Positions 27,658 through 35,900 of a stretch of DNA of 64,000 nt are shown one piece after another. Made by a program: the position numbers and the translations under genes. The stretch is taken from positions 1-64,000 of the forward strand of contig JAGPUW010000029.1 of NCBI GenBank assembly GCA_018069465.1, read 5' to 3'. Below the pieces are notes generated by a model. It was not told the origin of the DNA and made no database searches. It saw nothing but the letters and a program-made list of their open reading frames with translations. Source of the DNA: Gammaproteobacteria bacterium (GTDB lineage Bacteria; Pseudomonadota; Gammaproteobacteria; Pseudomonadales; Porticoccaceae). Each line of letters starts with the position of its first letter. The stretch's first letter is position 1.

Positions 27658-28263
27658 TTACAGGTGATCGGTTTGGTCGAAAAATTTAATCTCTGCATTG
27701 ACCGTGCATATTTCGGTTACCGAGGTGTTGCTAATTTGATAGTTCACCCACTTGGAGCGGTCTTGATCGATCCAGTGTGACAGGGCAAAGGCGATGGCCA
27801 GGCCGTGGGCAACCACCACCAGATTTTCGCCCGGGTGATTGGCTAAAAAGCCATCGACAGCCCCCACAAAGCGCTCGGTCACTTCTGCCCGCGTCTCGCC
27901 GCCTGGGGGGCGGTGGTGCTCATCGTTGATCACTTTCTTAATAAAGCCGTGTTCACCCTTCAGCTCATCAAAACTTTTGCCTTCAAAGTCACCGGCACCA
28001 AACTCCATTAAGCGTGGGTCGAAATTCACCCCATGCTCGCCGACGCGGGCAATTTGCTCGGCGGTGTATTTGGCCCGCTGCAGGGGGCTGGAATAAATGG
28101 CGTGAATGTCTGGCAAGTAATTATGAAAATAATCACCCAATCGATTGGCCTGCTCCAGACCCAGGTCTGTCAGTGGCGTATCCGTGTGGCCATGCCACAC
28201 CTGGTCGACATTGGCAGATGTCTGACCGTGGCGAACCAGTAACAAGCGGCCTTTTGGCTGCAT
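27658..28263 (-). CDS. Histidine phosphatase family protein
   Basis: A 201-residue member of the phosphoglycerate-mutase-like histidine phosphatases. The catalytic RHG motif is in LLLVRHGQTSAN (residues 8-19), the second histidine in VVVAHGLAIAF near residue 151, and the arginine/glutamate pair in SSPLQRAKYTAEQI and LMEFGAGDFEG. It could be a GpmB- or CobC-like phosphatase; sequence alone does not settle the substrate. Confidence 0.85.
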   Translation of the reverse strand: MQPKGRLLLVRHGQTSANVDQVWHGHTDTPLTDLGLEQANRLGDYFHNYLPDIHAIYSSPLQRAKYTAEQIARVGEHGVNFDPRLMEFGAGDFEGKSFDELKGEHGFIKKVINDEHHRPPGGETRAEVTERFVGAVDGFLANHPGENLVVVAHGLAIAFALSHWIDQDRSKWVNYQISNTSVTEICTVNAEIKFFDQTDHL

Positions 28264-28370
28264 CGCTTACCTCGTTATTTAGTGTTACGACAAGACCGCC
28301 AATACTAACAAATTTCAGCCGCTCTGATAACGACTACCTGAGCGCCAAAGTCAGTATTTTTAGTGTGCTT

Positions 28371-29876
28371 TTAGCGCTTGATCGACAGCTTAAAGCCAGC
28401 CGAGTCAAGTCGTCCGGCCTCTGCCAGCAGCTCGGCGAGGGTGAGGGGATAGTCATCAAAACTTTCGCCATTCAATGTCAGGGCCAATGTATCTGTGCAC
28501 TGAACTTGCAGTACCACCTCCGGTGGCTGTGAATCACCTCGACCCCGGTTTAATAGCACCGACAGTCGCAACAGCACACACAAGCGCAGCAGGGAGGGCT
28601 TATCTTTGTCAGCAAAATCACTCAGTAACTGGCGTCGCAAACGGCGACGGTGGCCACGTACCAGAAAAGCGAAAGCGTGCTGCTCCTGGTGGCTGAAGCC
28701 CGGCATATCAGCGCCATTGAGGATGTATTCACCGTGCTTGTGAAACTGTACGTGGGAAATAGCCAGCCCCACCTCATGCAATTCGGCGGCCCATCGCAGC
28801 CGGGCCCAATCCGCTGTCGATAAAGCCCAGTCACTTGCCACTTGTGCAAACAATTGCCGAGCGCAAGTGCTCACGCGCTCCGCCTGGGCCATATCGACAT
28901 TAAAGCGCCCCTGCATGGATTGCACCGAGCGCAAACACACGTCCTCGTGCTCGGAGCGGCCAACGAGATCATAGAGAGCACCCTCGCGGAGAGCACCACT
29001 TGAAAAGTGCATTTCATCAATTTTTAAAACATCAAAAATGGCCGTTAATATGGCGAGCCCCGCGATAAAATTATCGCGCCGAGCACTGCTCAGCCATTCA
29101 AGATCTATCTCACTGGTATTTGAATATTCGAGAAGTTTCCCTCTTAAGTGTTTTAAAGCAGGTCTGGTGATCACCTCCTGCCCACACAGCTGCTGACAGG
29201 CCTGAGCGATTGCCCGCACCGACCCCGAGGAACCATAGCAACTGTGCCAACCCTTTTTACGATAGCGCTTGCTGACCCTTAAGAGTTCGTTAGAGGCATG
29301 GTTGAAGGCATTCTGGAAATTCTCTTTAGACAGTGCGCCCTGCGGGAAAAAGCGATCCATAAAGGCAACACAACCCATCGCCAGGCTTTCCATCAGCTGG
29401 GCCTGAAATTGATCACCAATAATAAACTCGGTGCTGCCACCGCCAATGTCTACCACCAGACGGCGCTTGGGGTCTGAGGGCAAAGAGTGAGCCACACCGA
29501 GATAAATAAGCCGTGCCTCTTCGACACCGGAAATAACCTGGATTGGGTAGCCCAGCGCGTCTTCCGCGTAACGCAGAAACTCACGGCTATTGCTGGCAAT
29601 ACGCATCGCATTGGTGGCAAAAGCCACAACGGACTCACGGGGCAGACCTTCGAGGCGCTGCCCGAACTGCTTTAAACACGCCAACCCTCGCTGTTGGGCC
29701 GCATCACTCAGCAAGCCGTGGGCGTTAAGCCCCTCACCCAGACGCACACCTTCACGAAAAGTTTGCAAGGTACGAATTTCACCATGCTCTACCCGGGCAA
29801 CCACCAGATGAAAGCTGTTAGAGCCCATATCCAGAACGGCAATAGAACCTTCTGTACTCGCCAATGTTGTTGTCAC
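28371..29876 (-). CDS. ppx: Exopolyphosphatase
   Basis: A 501-residue Ppx/GppA-family enzyme of the ASKHA superfamily. The phosphate-1 motif is AVLDMGSNSFHLVVARV (residues 13-29), phosphate-2 VVDIGGGSTEFIIG near residue 140, and the C-terminal HD-like domain begins near residue 310 with WAAELHEVGLAISHVQFHKHGEYIL. Length (about 500) fits full Ppx rather than short forms. It degrades polyphosphate from the end. It lies 53 bases downstream of ppk1 on the same strand, so both are likely made from one transcript. Confidence 0.93.
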   Translation of the reverse strand: MTTTLASTEGSIAVLDMGSNSFHLVVARVEHGEIRTLQTFREGVRLGEGLNAHGLLSDAAQQRGLACLKQFGQRLEGLPRESVVAFATNAMRIASNSREFLRYAEDALGYPIQVISGVEEARLIYLGVAHSLPSDPKRRLVVDIGGGSTEFIIGDQFQAQLMESLAMGCVAFMDRFFPQGALSKENFQNAFNHASNELLRVSKRYRKKGWHSCYGSSGSVRAIAQACQQLCGQEVITRPALKHLRGKLLEYSNTSEIDLEWLSSARRDNFIAGLAILTAIFDVLKIDEMHFSSGALREGALYDLVGRSEHEDVCLRSVQSMQGRFNVDMAQAERVSTCARQLFAQVASDWALSTADWARLRWAAELHEVGLAISHVQFHKHGEYILNGADMPGFSHQEQHAFAFLVRGHRRRLRRQLLSDFADKDKPSLLRLCVLLRLSVLLNRGRGDSQPPEVVLQVQCTDTLALTLNGESFDDYPLTLAELLAEAGRLDSAGFKLSIKR

Positions 29877-29929
29877 AATAAACCTTAAAAATAATCAGAA
29901 ACAGTTTTTCACGGCACTATCGTAACAAA

Positions 29930-32017
29930 TTATTCGACCTTCACCTCACGCCGCAACAGCTTGTGGATATATTCTTGCGAGCGGATTTTTTTGCGGTTGC
30001 CACGCGGACTCATTGTATTTATTTGTCGCTCATCAATCACCCGCGCCTTGACACAATCACTCCATTGAGCATCGAGTATTAACTGAATCTTTTTTTGCAA
30101 TTTTTTATCGTAAACAGGGCAACTCACCTCTACGCGATGATCGAGGTTTCGAGTCATCAAGTCGGCAGATGAAATATAGTACAGCGGCTTTCCCGCATTG
30201 TGAAAGGAGAAGATACGCGGGTGCTCAAGATAGCGATCGACGATACTGATGGCTTTAATATTTTCACTCATACCCTCAACACCGGGAATAAGTGAGCACA
30301 TGCCACGAACAATCAACTTAATGCTAACCCCCGCTCGACCGGCCTCATAAAGCGCATCAATCAATTCCTTGTCAACCAGATTATTACATTTAATAAAAAC
30401 GCCGGATGACTTACCTTTTAATGCCTGTTTTTTCTCACTTTCAATTAATTGCAAAATACCACTACGGTTACTAAAAGGGGAGACCAACAGATGTTTAAAC
30501 TCATACCGCCTGTGGGCAAACTGAATAAAATCAAAAACCTTTTCAACATCGCGGCCTACCTCCTGATTATAGCTTAACAGACTAAAATCAGTGTATAGCT
30601 TTGCTGTTTTTTCATTGAAGTTTCCGGTGCCAATATGACTATATAAACGCGGGACTCCATTTTCGACGCGCTTGATTAAAAGCATTTTTGAGTGAATCTT
30701 TAACCCTGGAACACCGAAGATGACATGCACGCCAGCTTCCGTCATCCGCTCTGCCCAGTTAATATTGGCCTCTTCGTCGAAACGCGCTTGCAGCTCTACG
30801 ACCACGGTTACTTTCTTACCGTTTTCAACAGCGCTTATTAATGAATCAACAACTCTTGAAGAAGATGAAACTCGGTAAAGATTGATTTTTATAGCACTAA
30901 CCGCAGGGTCAATAGCCGCCGCTCGCAACCAGCTAATAATGTAAGAAAAAGAATTATAGGGGTAATAAAGCAGGCAATCCTGATCTTTAATACAGTCAAA
31001 CAGGTTTTGCTTTTTATCCAAATCAGGGTAGGGAATTGGCGGCAGTGGCTTCAACTCCAAATAGGGTGCACCGGGATTGGGAAAGGCCATAAAGTCTTTA
31101 GAGTTATGGTAGCGCGCACCGGCTATCAAGCTGTCTTTCTTTCTCAAGCCCTGTTTCTTGGTCAAAAACTCCAGCAAGTCTTCGGGTATCCCAGCATCGT
31201 AAACGAAGCGCACCGGCGCGCCCTTCGAGCGCCTCTTTAAACTGGCCGACATTTTTTCCATTAGGCTTTCAGAAATACCTTCACCAATCTCCAGCTCGGC
31301 ATCACGGGTAATCTTTATGGTGTAAGCCTCTATAGAATCTATCGGCAGAGCCCCCAGAAAAACATCTTTAAGGCAGTGTCGAATAATATTATCGAGGGTA
31401 ATAAAAACCCGCTCACGCCCCTTTGATCGACTCGGCAAAGCAATAAAACGACCCAGACGGTTACTGGGTATTTCAAGCACGGAATAATTAATCCGCTTTT
31501 TAAAAACAATCTTTACTGCAAAATAGATCGAGCCCTCTTTTAAAAAGGGAAACTTCTTTTTTTGGCTAAGCATAATAGGCGACAGCTCAGGCAGCACCTT
31601 GCTCTCAAAATATGCGCGCACAAAACCAGACTGTTGATTATTGAGCTGCACCTCATTAATGAGGTAGATTTTTCGCTTGCGCAACTCTTTTAAAATCGCT
31701 TGATAGGTTTTGTCGTAGGCTTCCTGCAACTGGTGAACTCTGGACATGATGTTATCCAGCAATTCTGTGCATTCGTCCTTTTTAGAGCCGCTGGAAAAAT
31801 CCACCAGGCGCTTGACATCGGCCACTCTAACCCGGAAAAACTCGTCGAGGTTACTCGAAAAAATACCCAGATAACGCACCCGCTGAATTATGGGAACGGA
31901 CTGGTCGGCAGCCTCCTGCAAGACCCGCTCGTTAAACAGCAGCCAACTTAGCTCTTTGGGGGTATAGCGCCAATTGTCTTCACCATCACCAACAACGCCC
32001 ATCATTCCACCTATCAC
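29930..32017 (-). CDS. ppk1: Polyphosphate kinase 1
   Basis: A 695-residue PPK1. The N domain (ELSWLLFNERVLQEA, SNLDEFFRVRVADVK), the head domain and the two C-terminal PLD-like domains are in order. The autophosphorylated histidine is in KIHSKMLLIKR near residue 440, followed by HIGTGNFNEKTAKLYTDFSL. The protein makes polyphosphate from ATP reversibly. The longest frame opens with GTG at 32017; ATGs at 32005 and 32002 follow AAGGTGAT and AGGTGG and may be the real starts. This gene is distinctly more AT-rich than its neighbours. A Pho-box-like site lies upstream at 32056-32073. Confidence 0.94.
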   Translation of the reverse strand: MIGGMMGVVGDGEDNWRYTPKELSWLLFNERVLQEAADQSVPIIQRVRYLGIFSSNLDEFFRVRVADVKRLVDFSSGSKKDECTELLDNIMSRVHQLQEAYDKTYQAILKELRKRKIYLINEVQLNNQQSGFVRAYFESKVLPELSPIMLSQKKKFPFLKEGSIYFAVKIVFKKRINYSVLEIPSNRLGRFIALPSRSKGRERVFITLDNIIRHCLKDVFLGALPIDSIEAYTIKITRDAELEIGEGISESLMEKMSASLKRRSKGAPVRFVYDAGIPEDLLEFLTKKQGLRKKDSLIAGARYHNSKDFMAFPNPGAPYLELKPLPPIPYPDLDKKQNLFDCIKDQDCLLYYPYNSFSYIISWLRAAAIDPAVSAIKINLYRVSSSSRVVDSLISAVENGKKVTVVVELQARFDEEANINWAERMTEAGVHVIFGVPGLKIHSKMLLIKRVENGVPRLYSHIGTGNFNEKTAKLYTDFSLLSYNQEVGRDVEKVFDFIQFAHRRYEFKHLLVSPFSNRSGILQLIESEKKQALKGKSSGVFIKCNNLVDKELIDALYEAGRAGVSIKLIVRGMCSLIPGVEGMSENIKAISIVDRYLEHPRIFSFHNAGKPLYYISSADLMTRNLDHRVEVSCPVYDKKLQKKIQLILDAQWSDCVKARVIDERQINTMSPRGNRKKIRSQEYIHKLLRREVKVE

Positions 32018-32055
32018 CTTTCTAAAAGACTAATCTACCAGCTTAACGCAAAATA

Positions 32056-32073
32056 ATGACAGGGCCATGACGG
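32056..32073 (-). promoter_or_regulatory. Pho-box-like PhoB site upstream of ppk1
   Basis: On the minus strand the sequence reads CCGTCAT-GGCC-CTGTCAT: two 7-base direct repeats, 11 bases apart start to start. The PhoB consensus is CTGTCAT-N4-CTGTCAT, so 13 of 14 positions match. It lies about 40-55 bases before the ppk1 start, in the place expected for a PhoB-activated promoter, with a weak -10 (TAAGCT or TAGATT) after it. Confidence 0.6.
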
Positions 32074-32254
32074 GTAACAACAGCGCTCACGCCACTTGCT
32101 CTACTTGAGCGATGCCATCGCGGGGATCATCAAAGCCTGTGGGAACTGCACTCCGCGCAGGCTGTCCCATAAATAGATCAAACGCAGGTTCAACATCGGC
32201 GCTTATCTTCTTTATAATGGCGCCACATTCTACGGATTACACAGAAGCCTAATA

Positions 32255-32950
32255 ATGAAAATACTGCTCGTCCTATTCACTGTATTTGCACTCAACCCCG
32301 TTGTCTGGGCCTCATGCCTTGACGAGGACTTAAATGCCGAGCAAAACCTCAAAGCCTGCCAGGTCGCCGCCGACAACGGTAATGCCGATGCCCAGAAACA
32401 GCTGGGTACCCTCTATTTTAGGGGCGCTGGCATACAGCAAAACTTCCAGCAGGCACTGCATTGGTACACACAAGCCGCAGCTCAAGGCCACGCCGTTGCG
32501 GCCTATAATATCGGCGTTCTTCACGACAAGGGCCTGGGACTAAAAAAAGACTATAAAGAAGCCGGCAAGTGGTATCGCAAGTCTGCCGATTTGGGCTATT
32601 CCACCGCGCAATACAACCTGGGCATTATGTACGAATACGGGCAGACCGTAGAAGAAGACCACGCCAGGGCCATGCAACTCTACTTACAGGCCGCAGAGCA
32701 AGGTGAAGCCGCCGCCCAGTTTGCCATTGGCGTGATGTACGACAAGGGCACGGGCGTCGACAAAGACCCCACCCAGGCTTACATGTGGTGGCAGATCGCC
32801 GGCGATGGCCACCCGCACGCCACTCACAACCGCGACGCTATCGCCGAAGAAATGACGTCAATGCAAATCAGCGAAGGCAAGCGCCTGGCCCAAATATGGT
32901 TGGACAAGCGCCCCGGACTTGTTCAAGTACCGTCGCCCGATTTGCAATGA
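32255..32950 (+). CDS. Sel1-repeat (SLR) periplasmic protein
   Basis: A 231-residue exported protein. A signal peptide (MKILLVLFTVFALNPVVWA-S) is cut about residue 19. Then follow four to five Sel1-like repeats of 36 residues (each with a pattern like A-xx-LG-x-LY-x-G-xGx-xxDxx-A-xx-WYxxAAxxG). Such solenoids bind protein partners. It is divergent from ppk1, with 237 bases between. The specific partner is not known. Confidence 0.88.
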   Translation: MKILLVLFTVFALNPVVWASCLDEDLNAEQNLKACQVAADNGNADAQKQLGTLYFRGAGIQQNFQQALHWYTQAAAQGHAVAAYNIGVLHDKGLGLKKDYKEAGKWYRKSADLGYSTAQYNLGIMYEYGQTVEEDHARAMQLYLQAAEQGEAAAQFAIGVMYDKGTGVDKDPTQAYMWWQIAGDGHPHATHNRDAIAEEMTSMQISEGKRLAQIWLDKRPGLVQVPSPDLQ

Positions 32951-33028
32951 GCCAGCCCAACTGCGAGTAGCTGGGGGTAGCTAGACTCGGCACATCGCTA
33001 AGCACGGCCCGTTTAAATATCGACCACT

Positions 33029-33925
33029 CTAAGCCCTACAACAGCTCGCAATCGTCTGCTGAATCGCAGTGAACAACTCGTGTCTTTGCGTTGCTCTGCG
33101 ATACACCAAGCCTACTTGCCGACTCGGCACCGGAGCCTTAAACGGCACATAGCGAATCTGCGAGTGTTTCATCACGCTGAGCTGCATCGCCATTTCGGGC
33201 ATCAGTGTCATCACCTCGTCGGCCTCCACCATGTAGCGCAGGGTTTCAAGGCTGGTCGCGGTAAAGGCATTAATCGCCTGTCCTTTCGATAACTGACAAA
33301 TTTCCAGCGCGTGCTCACGCAAACAATGGCCCTCGGCCAGCAAGGCGAGCTGACTGGTATCAAGATCGCTATAAGCTATCTCACTTTTTTTTGTGATTTC
33401 TCGTGAACGATGGGCCGCTAGATAAAACGCCTCATCATAAAGCGGCAGTTGCGCAAGGCCTTCAAGGCTGTCACTCACCGGTAGGGCCAGCACCAATAAA
33501 TCCAGCTTGCTGGTGCGCAGCAAGTCGAGCAGCTCGTGAGTTTGAGCTTCGTGCAAAGCCAGGCTTAAGCGAGGAAAACCCTGCTTGATCGGCTTAATAA
33601 TACGCGGCAGCAAATAGGGGCTGATGGTAGGAATCAGACCCAGGCGCAGCGAGCCACTAAAAGGATCTTTAAAGCGCTCTGCCATCGTCTTAATTTGCGA
33701 CACCTGCTCCTGCACCAAGCGCGCGTGCTTGACCGCCTCTTCGCCAGCCTCGGTTAGCAACAAACCTTTGTGGTGGCGCTCGATCAGCTGCACACCGAGA
33801 TACTCCTCCAGCTTTTTAATTTGCGCACTTAAGGTCGGCTGGCTGACATGGCAGCGCTCCGCCGCCTTGCGGAAGTTCTTTTCCTCGCTCAAGGCGAGCA
33901 GGTAATCCAGGTCCCGTAAATTCAT
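33029..33925 (-). CDS. oxyR: Hydrogen-peroxide-inducible activator OxyR
   Basis: A 298-residue LysR-type regulator with the OxyR marks: the N-terminal winged helix (MNLRDLDYLLALSEEKNFRKAA), the redox cysteines Cys201 and Cys210 in GHCLREHALEIC (same nine-residue spacing as C199/C208 in E. coli), and TSLETLRYMVEA. Oxidation forms the disulfide that switches on the antioxidant regulon. It is divergent from a peroxiredoxin-glutaredoxin gene with an OxyR-like site between, so it probably controls that gene and itself. Confidence 0.93.
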   Translation of the reverse strand: MNLRDLDYLLALSEEKNFRKAAERCHVSQPTLSAQIKKLEEYLGVQLIERHHKGLLLTEAGEEAVKHARLVQEQVSQIKTMAERFKDPFSGSLRLGLIPTISPYLLPRIIKPIKQGFPRLSLALHEAQTHELLDLLRTSKLDLLVLALPVSDSLEGLAQLPLYDEAFYLAAHRSREITKKSEIAYSDLDTSQLALLAEGHCLREHALEICQLSKGQAINAFTATSLETLRYMVEADEVMTLMPEMAMQLSVMKHSQIRYVPFKAPVPSRQVGLVYRRATQRHELFTAIQQTIASCCRA

Positions 33926-33949
33926 CCGCCTTGCCTCTCCCTTAAGACC

Positions 33950-33986
33950 ATAGTCTTAGCCTATCAATCTAATACAAACAATCGAT
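33950..33986. promoter_or_regulatory. OxyR-binding-site-like sequence between oxyR and the peroxiredoxin-glutaredoxin gene
   Basis: The order is ATAG-N7-CTAT (33950-33964), a 7-base spacer, then ATAC-N7-CGAT (33972-33986). This is the spacing of the tetrameric OxyR motif, ATAG-N7-CTAT-N7-ATAG-N7-CTAT. The first half is perfect in its four-base tracts and the second has two changes. The site lies 25 bases from the oxyR start and just upstream of a TTTAAT -10-like word (33995-34000) for the plus-strand gene, so it could activate the latter and repress oxyR. Confidence 0.6.
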
Positions 33987-34065
33987 TAGATCTATTTAAT
34001 AGCCAATTGTAAAGTAGCCACTCAAGTCAAGACACAAGCCAACAAACCAGCACGAGGAAAGCAGA

Positions 34066-34881
34066 ATGAAAAATATCAAAGACTCTAATTTGGAAGGATC
34101 TAATATGGAAGACTCAAATTTGCACAGCACAAATTTAACAGGCTCGACAGTTCCACAAGTCAGCTTTAAAACACGCCACGGCGATGCCTGGAAAGAAGTC
34201 AGCAGCAGCGAGCTATTTAAGGACAAGACCGTTATCGTCTTCGCCTTACCGGGAGCCTTTACGCCCACCTGCTCCTCCACCCATTTGCCACGATACAACG
34301 AACTGGCACCAGTGCTCTTTGCCAATGGCGTAGATGATATTATCTGCCTCTCGGTCAATGACGCATTCGTGATGGCCGCCTGGCAAGAAGATCAAAAAGC
34401 AGAACACATCACCTTCATCCCCGACGGCAATGGCGACTTCAGCGAGGGCATGGGTATGCTGGTTGATAAGCGGGACCTCGGTTTCGGCGCCCGCTCGTGG
34501 CGCTATTCCATGTTGGTAAAAAATGGTGTGATCGACAAAATGTTTGTCGAGCCAGACCTGCCCGGCGACCCCTTTGAAGTGTCTGATGCCGACACCATGC
34601 TCAACTACATTAACCCCAATGCCGTTGAGCCTGCGCAAATCACCCTGCTGTCAAAGCCCGGCTGCAGCCATTGCACCCGCGCAAAGCAAGCGTTAGAAGC
34701 CCACGCACTGCGCTATGAAGACATTGAATTAGGCGCAAACGGTGTTAGCTATAGCTCGCTGATGGCCATTGCCGGTAAAGGCACAACGCCACAGGTGTTT
34801 ATCGATGGCCAAAACATAGGCGGCGCCGATGCGCTTGAAGCATGGCTGGCTGCCCACGCCTCACAAACGACCGTCGCCTGA
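34066..34881 (+). CDS. Peroxiredoxin 5 - glutaredoxin fusion (hybrid Prx/Grx)
   Basis: A 271-residue fusion. Residues 29-185 form an atypical Prx5-type peroxiredoxin with peroxidatic Cys69 in PGAFTPTCSSTHLPRY. Residues 190-262 form a glutaredoxin domain with CSHC (Cys200, Cys203), where the usual CPYC/CPFC is changed. The N-terminus has an extra 25 residues in five-residue repeats around SNLxx/TNLxx, like a few pentapeptide-repeat turns; relatives normally begin close to VPQVSF. A GAGGA site precedes the ATG at 34066, and another GGAAGGA precedes an in-frame ATG at 34105, so two forms may be made. It lowers peroxides with glutathione. The gene is preceded by an OxyR-like site and followed by a strong terminator. 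Confidence 0.92.
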   Translation: MKNIKDSNLEGSNMEDSNLHSTNLTGSTVPQVSFKTRHGDAWKEVSSSELFKDKTVIVFALPGAFTPTCSSTHLPRYNELAPVLFANGVDDIICLSVNDAFVMAAWQEDQKAEHITFIPDGNGDFSEGMGMLVDKRDLGFGARSWRYSMLVKNGVIDKMFVEPDLPGDPFEVSDADTMLNYINPNAVEPAQITLLSKPGCSHCTRAKQALEAHALRYEDIELGANGVSYSSLMAIAGKGTTPQVFIDGQNIGGADALEAWLAAHASQTTVA

Positions 34882-34918
34882 CAGCAGTGCTGCACGGTCC
34901 AACCCAGCAGTAACAGCT

Positions 34919-34957
34919 ATGCCCGATAAATTGCACACGCATTTATCGGGCATTTTT
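34919..34957 (+). terminator. Rho-independent terminator of the peroxiredoxin-glutaredoxin gene
   Basis: A perfect 13-bp stem ATGCCCGATAAAT / ATTTATCGGGCAT (34919-34931 with 34941-34953) with a 9-base loop, followed by TTTTT. It ends 38-76 bases after the gene stop. A TATAAT -10-like word at 34961-34966 just after it is a candidate promoter for the next gene. Confidence 0.85.
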
Positions 34958-35028
34958 CACTATAATCATCGCCAGGCATCTCGACATCGCCTTAACTTAC
35001 CTCACCACCTGTAGAAATGGAGCACATC

Positions 35029-35310
35029 ATGGCCTCAGCAAGCGCAAGACATATACTGGTTAAAAGCGAAGACCAATGCCAACAACTGAAAAACGATATT
35101 GAAGGCGGCGCCGACTTTGCCGAAATCGCCAAACAGCACTCCTCCTGCCCCTCCGGCAAACAGGGCGGCGAACTGGGTCAATTCGGCCCCGGCCAAATGG
35201 TGCCCGAGTTTGATCAAGTGGTATTCAGCGCCGACATCAACACCGTGCAAGGCCCGGTAAAAACCCAGTTCGGCTACCACCTGCTGGAAGTGACTGAGCG
35301 CAGCGAATAA
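35029..35310 (+). CDS. ppiC: Parvulin-type peptidyl-prolyl isomerase PpiC
   Basis: A single-domain cytoplasmic parvulin of about 93 residues: ASARHILVKSEDQC at the start, then HSSCPSGKQGGELGQFGPGQMVPEFDQVVF and FGYHLLEV at the end, all matching E. coli PpiC. The ATG at 35029 is preceded by GGAG at the right distance; the frame is open from an ATG at 35017 which overlaps that site and is less likely. A strong terminator follows. Confidence 0.92.
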   Translation: MASASARHILVKSEDQCQQLKNDIEGGADFAEIAKQHSSCPSGKQGGELGQFGPGQMVPEFDQVVFSADINTVQGPVKTQFGYHLLEVTERSE

Positions 35311-35326
35311 GCCGCCCGGCAAAACC

Positions 35327-35362
35327 AAAGGCCTGCTCTTCCACGGATAGCAGGCCTTTTTT
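35327..35362 (+). terminator. Rho-independent terminator of ppiC
   Basis: A perfect 11-bp stem AAAGGCCTGCT / AGCAGGCCTTT (35327-35337 with 35349-35359) with an 11-base loop and a run of six T. It lies 17 bases after the ppiC stop. Confidence 0.88.
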
Positions 35363-35405
35363 ATAAGCGGCACAAAATCAACAGTGGCCCAGGAACGAAA
35401 CCCAC

Positions 35406-35879
35406 GTGAAAAAAATAGCCATTTTTGTCGACGTACAAAACATCTACTACACCACCCGCGATGCCTACGGCCGTCAATTCAACTACCGCAAACTGTGGCA
35501 ACAAATCAGCGCCCAGGGCGAAATTACCGCCGCCACCGCCTACGCCACCCAACGCAACGACGACAAACAAATAAAATTTCACGACGCACTGAAACACATC
35601 GGCTTCACCCTCAAACTCAAACCCTACATTCAACGCAGCGACGGCTCCGCCAAAGGCGACTGGGATGTCGGCATTACCATTGACGTGATGGAAACCGCGA
35701 AAGACGTCGATACCGTCATCCTGCTATCCGGCGACGGCGACTTTGACCTGCTGCTGAAAAAGATTAGAAATGATTACAGCGTGTGCGCAGAGGTTTACGG
35801 AGTGCGGGCGCTGACTGCTAGGTCGCTGATAGATGCAGCGAGTATTTATCATCCTATTGGGGACGGTTTGTTGTTGTAA
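35406..35879 (+). CDS. NYN-domain (LabA/DUF88) putative RNase
   Basis: A 157-residue stand-alone NYN domain. The acidic motifs of the PIN-like fold are VDVQN near residue 10, KGDWDVGITIDVM near residue 80 and SGDGDFDLLLKKIR near residue 103. It starts with GTG at 35406, eight bases after AGGAACG. Only 21 bases separate it from the HNH endonuclease gene, so they form a unit between the ppiC terminator and an inverted repeat at 36681-36714. It lacks the LOTUS domain of the other NYN gene in this window. Substrate unknown; a defence or RNA-processing role is possible. Confidence 0.85.
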   Translation: MKKIAIFVDVQNIYYTTRDAYGRQFNYRKLWQQISAQGEITAATAYATQRNDDKQIKFHDALKHIGFTLKLKPYIQRSDGSAKGDWDVGITIDVMETAKDVDTVILLSGDGDFDLLLKKIRNDYSVCAEVYGVRALTARSLIDAASIYHPIGDGLLL

Positions 35880-35900
35880 CAACAATAAAAAGGAAAGTTC

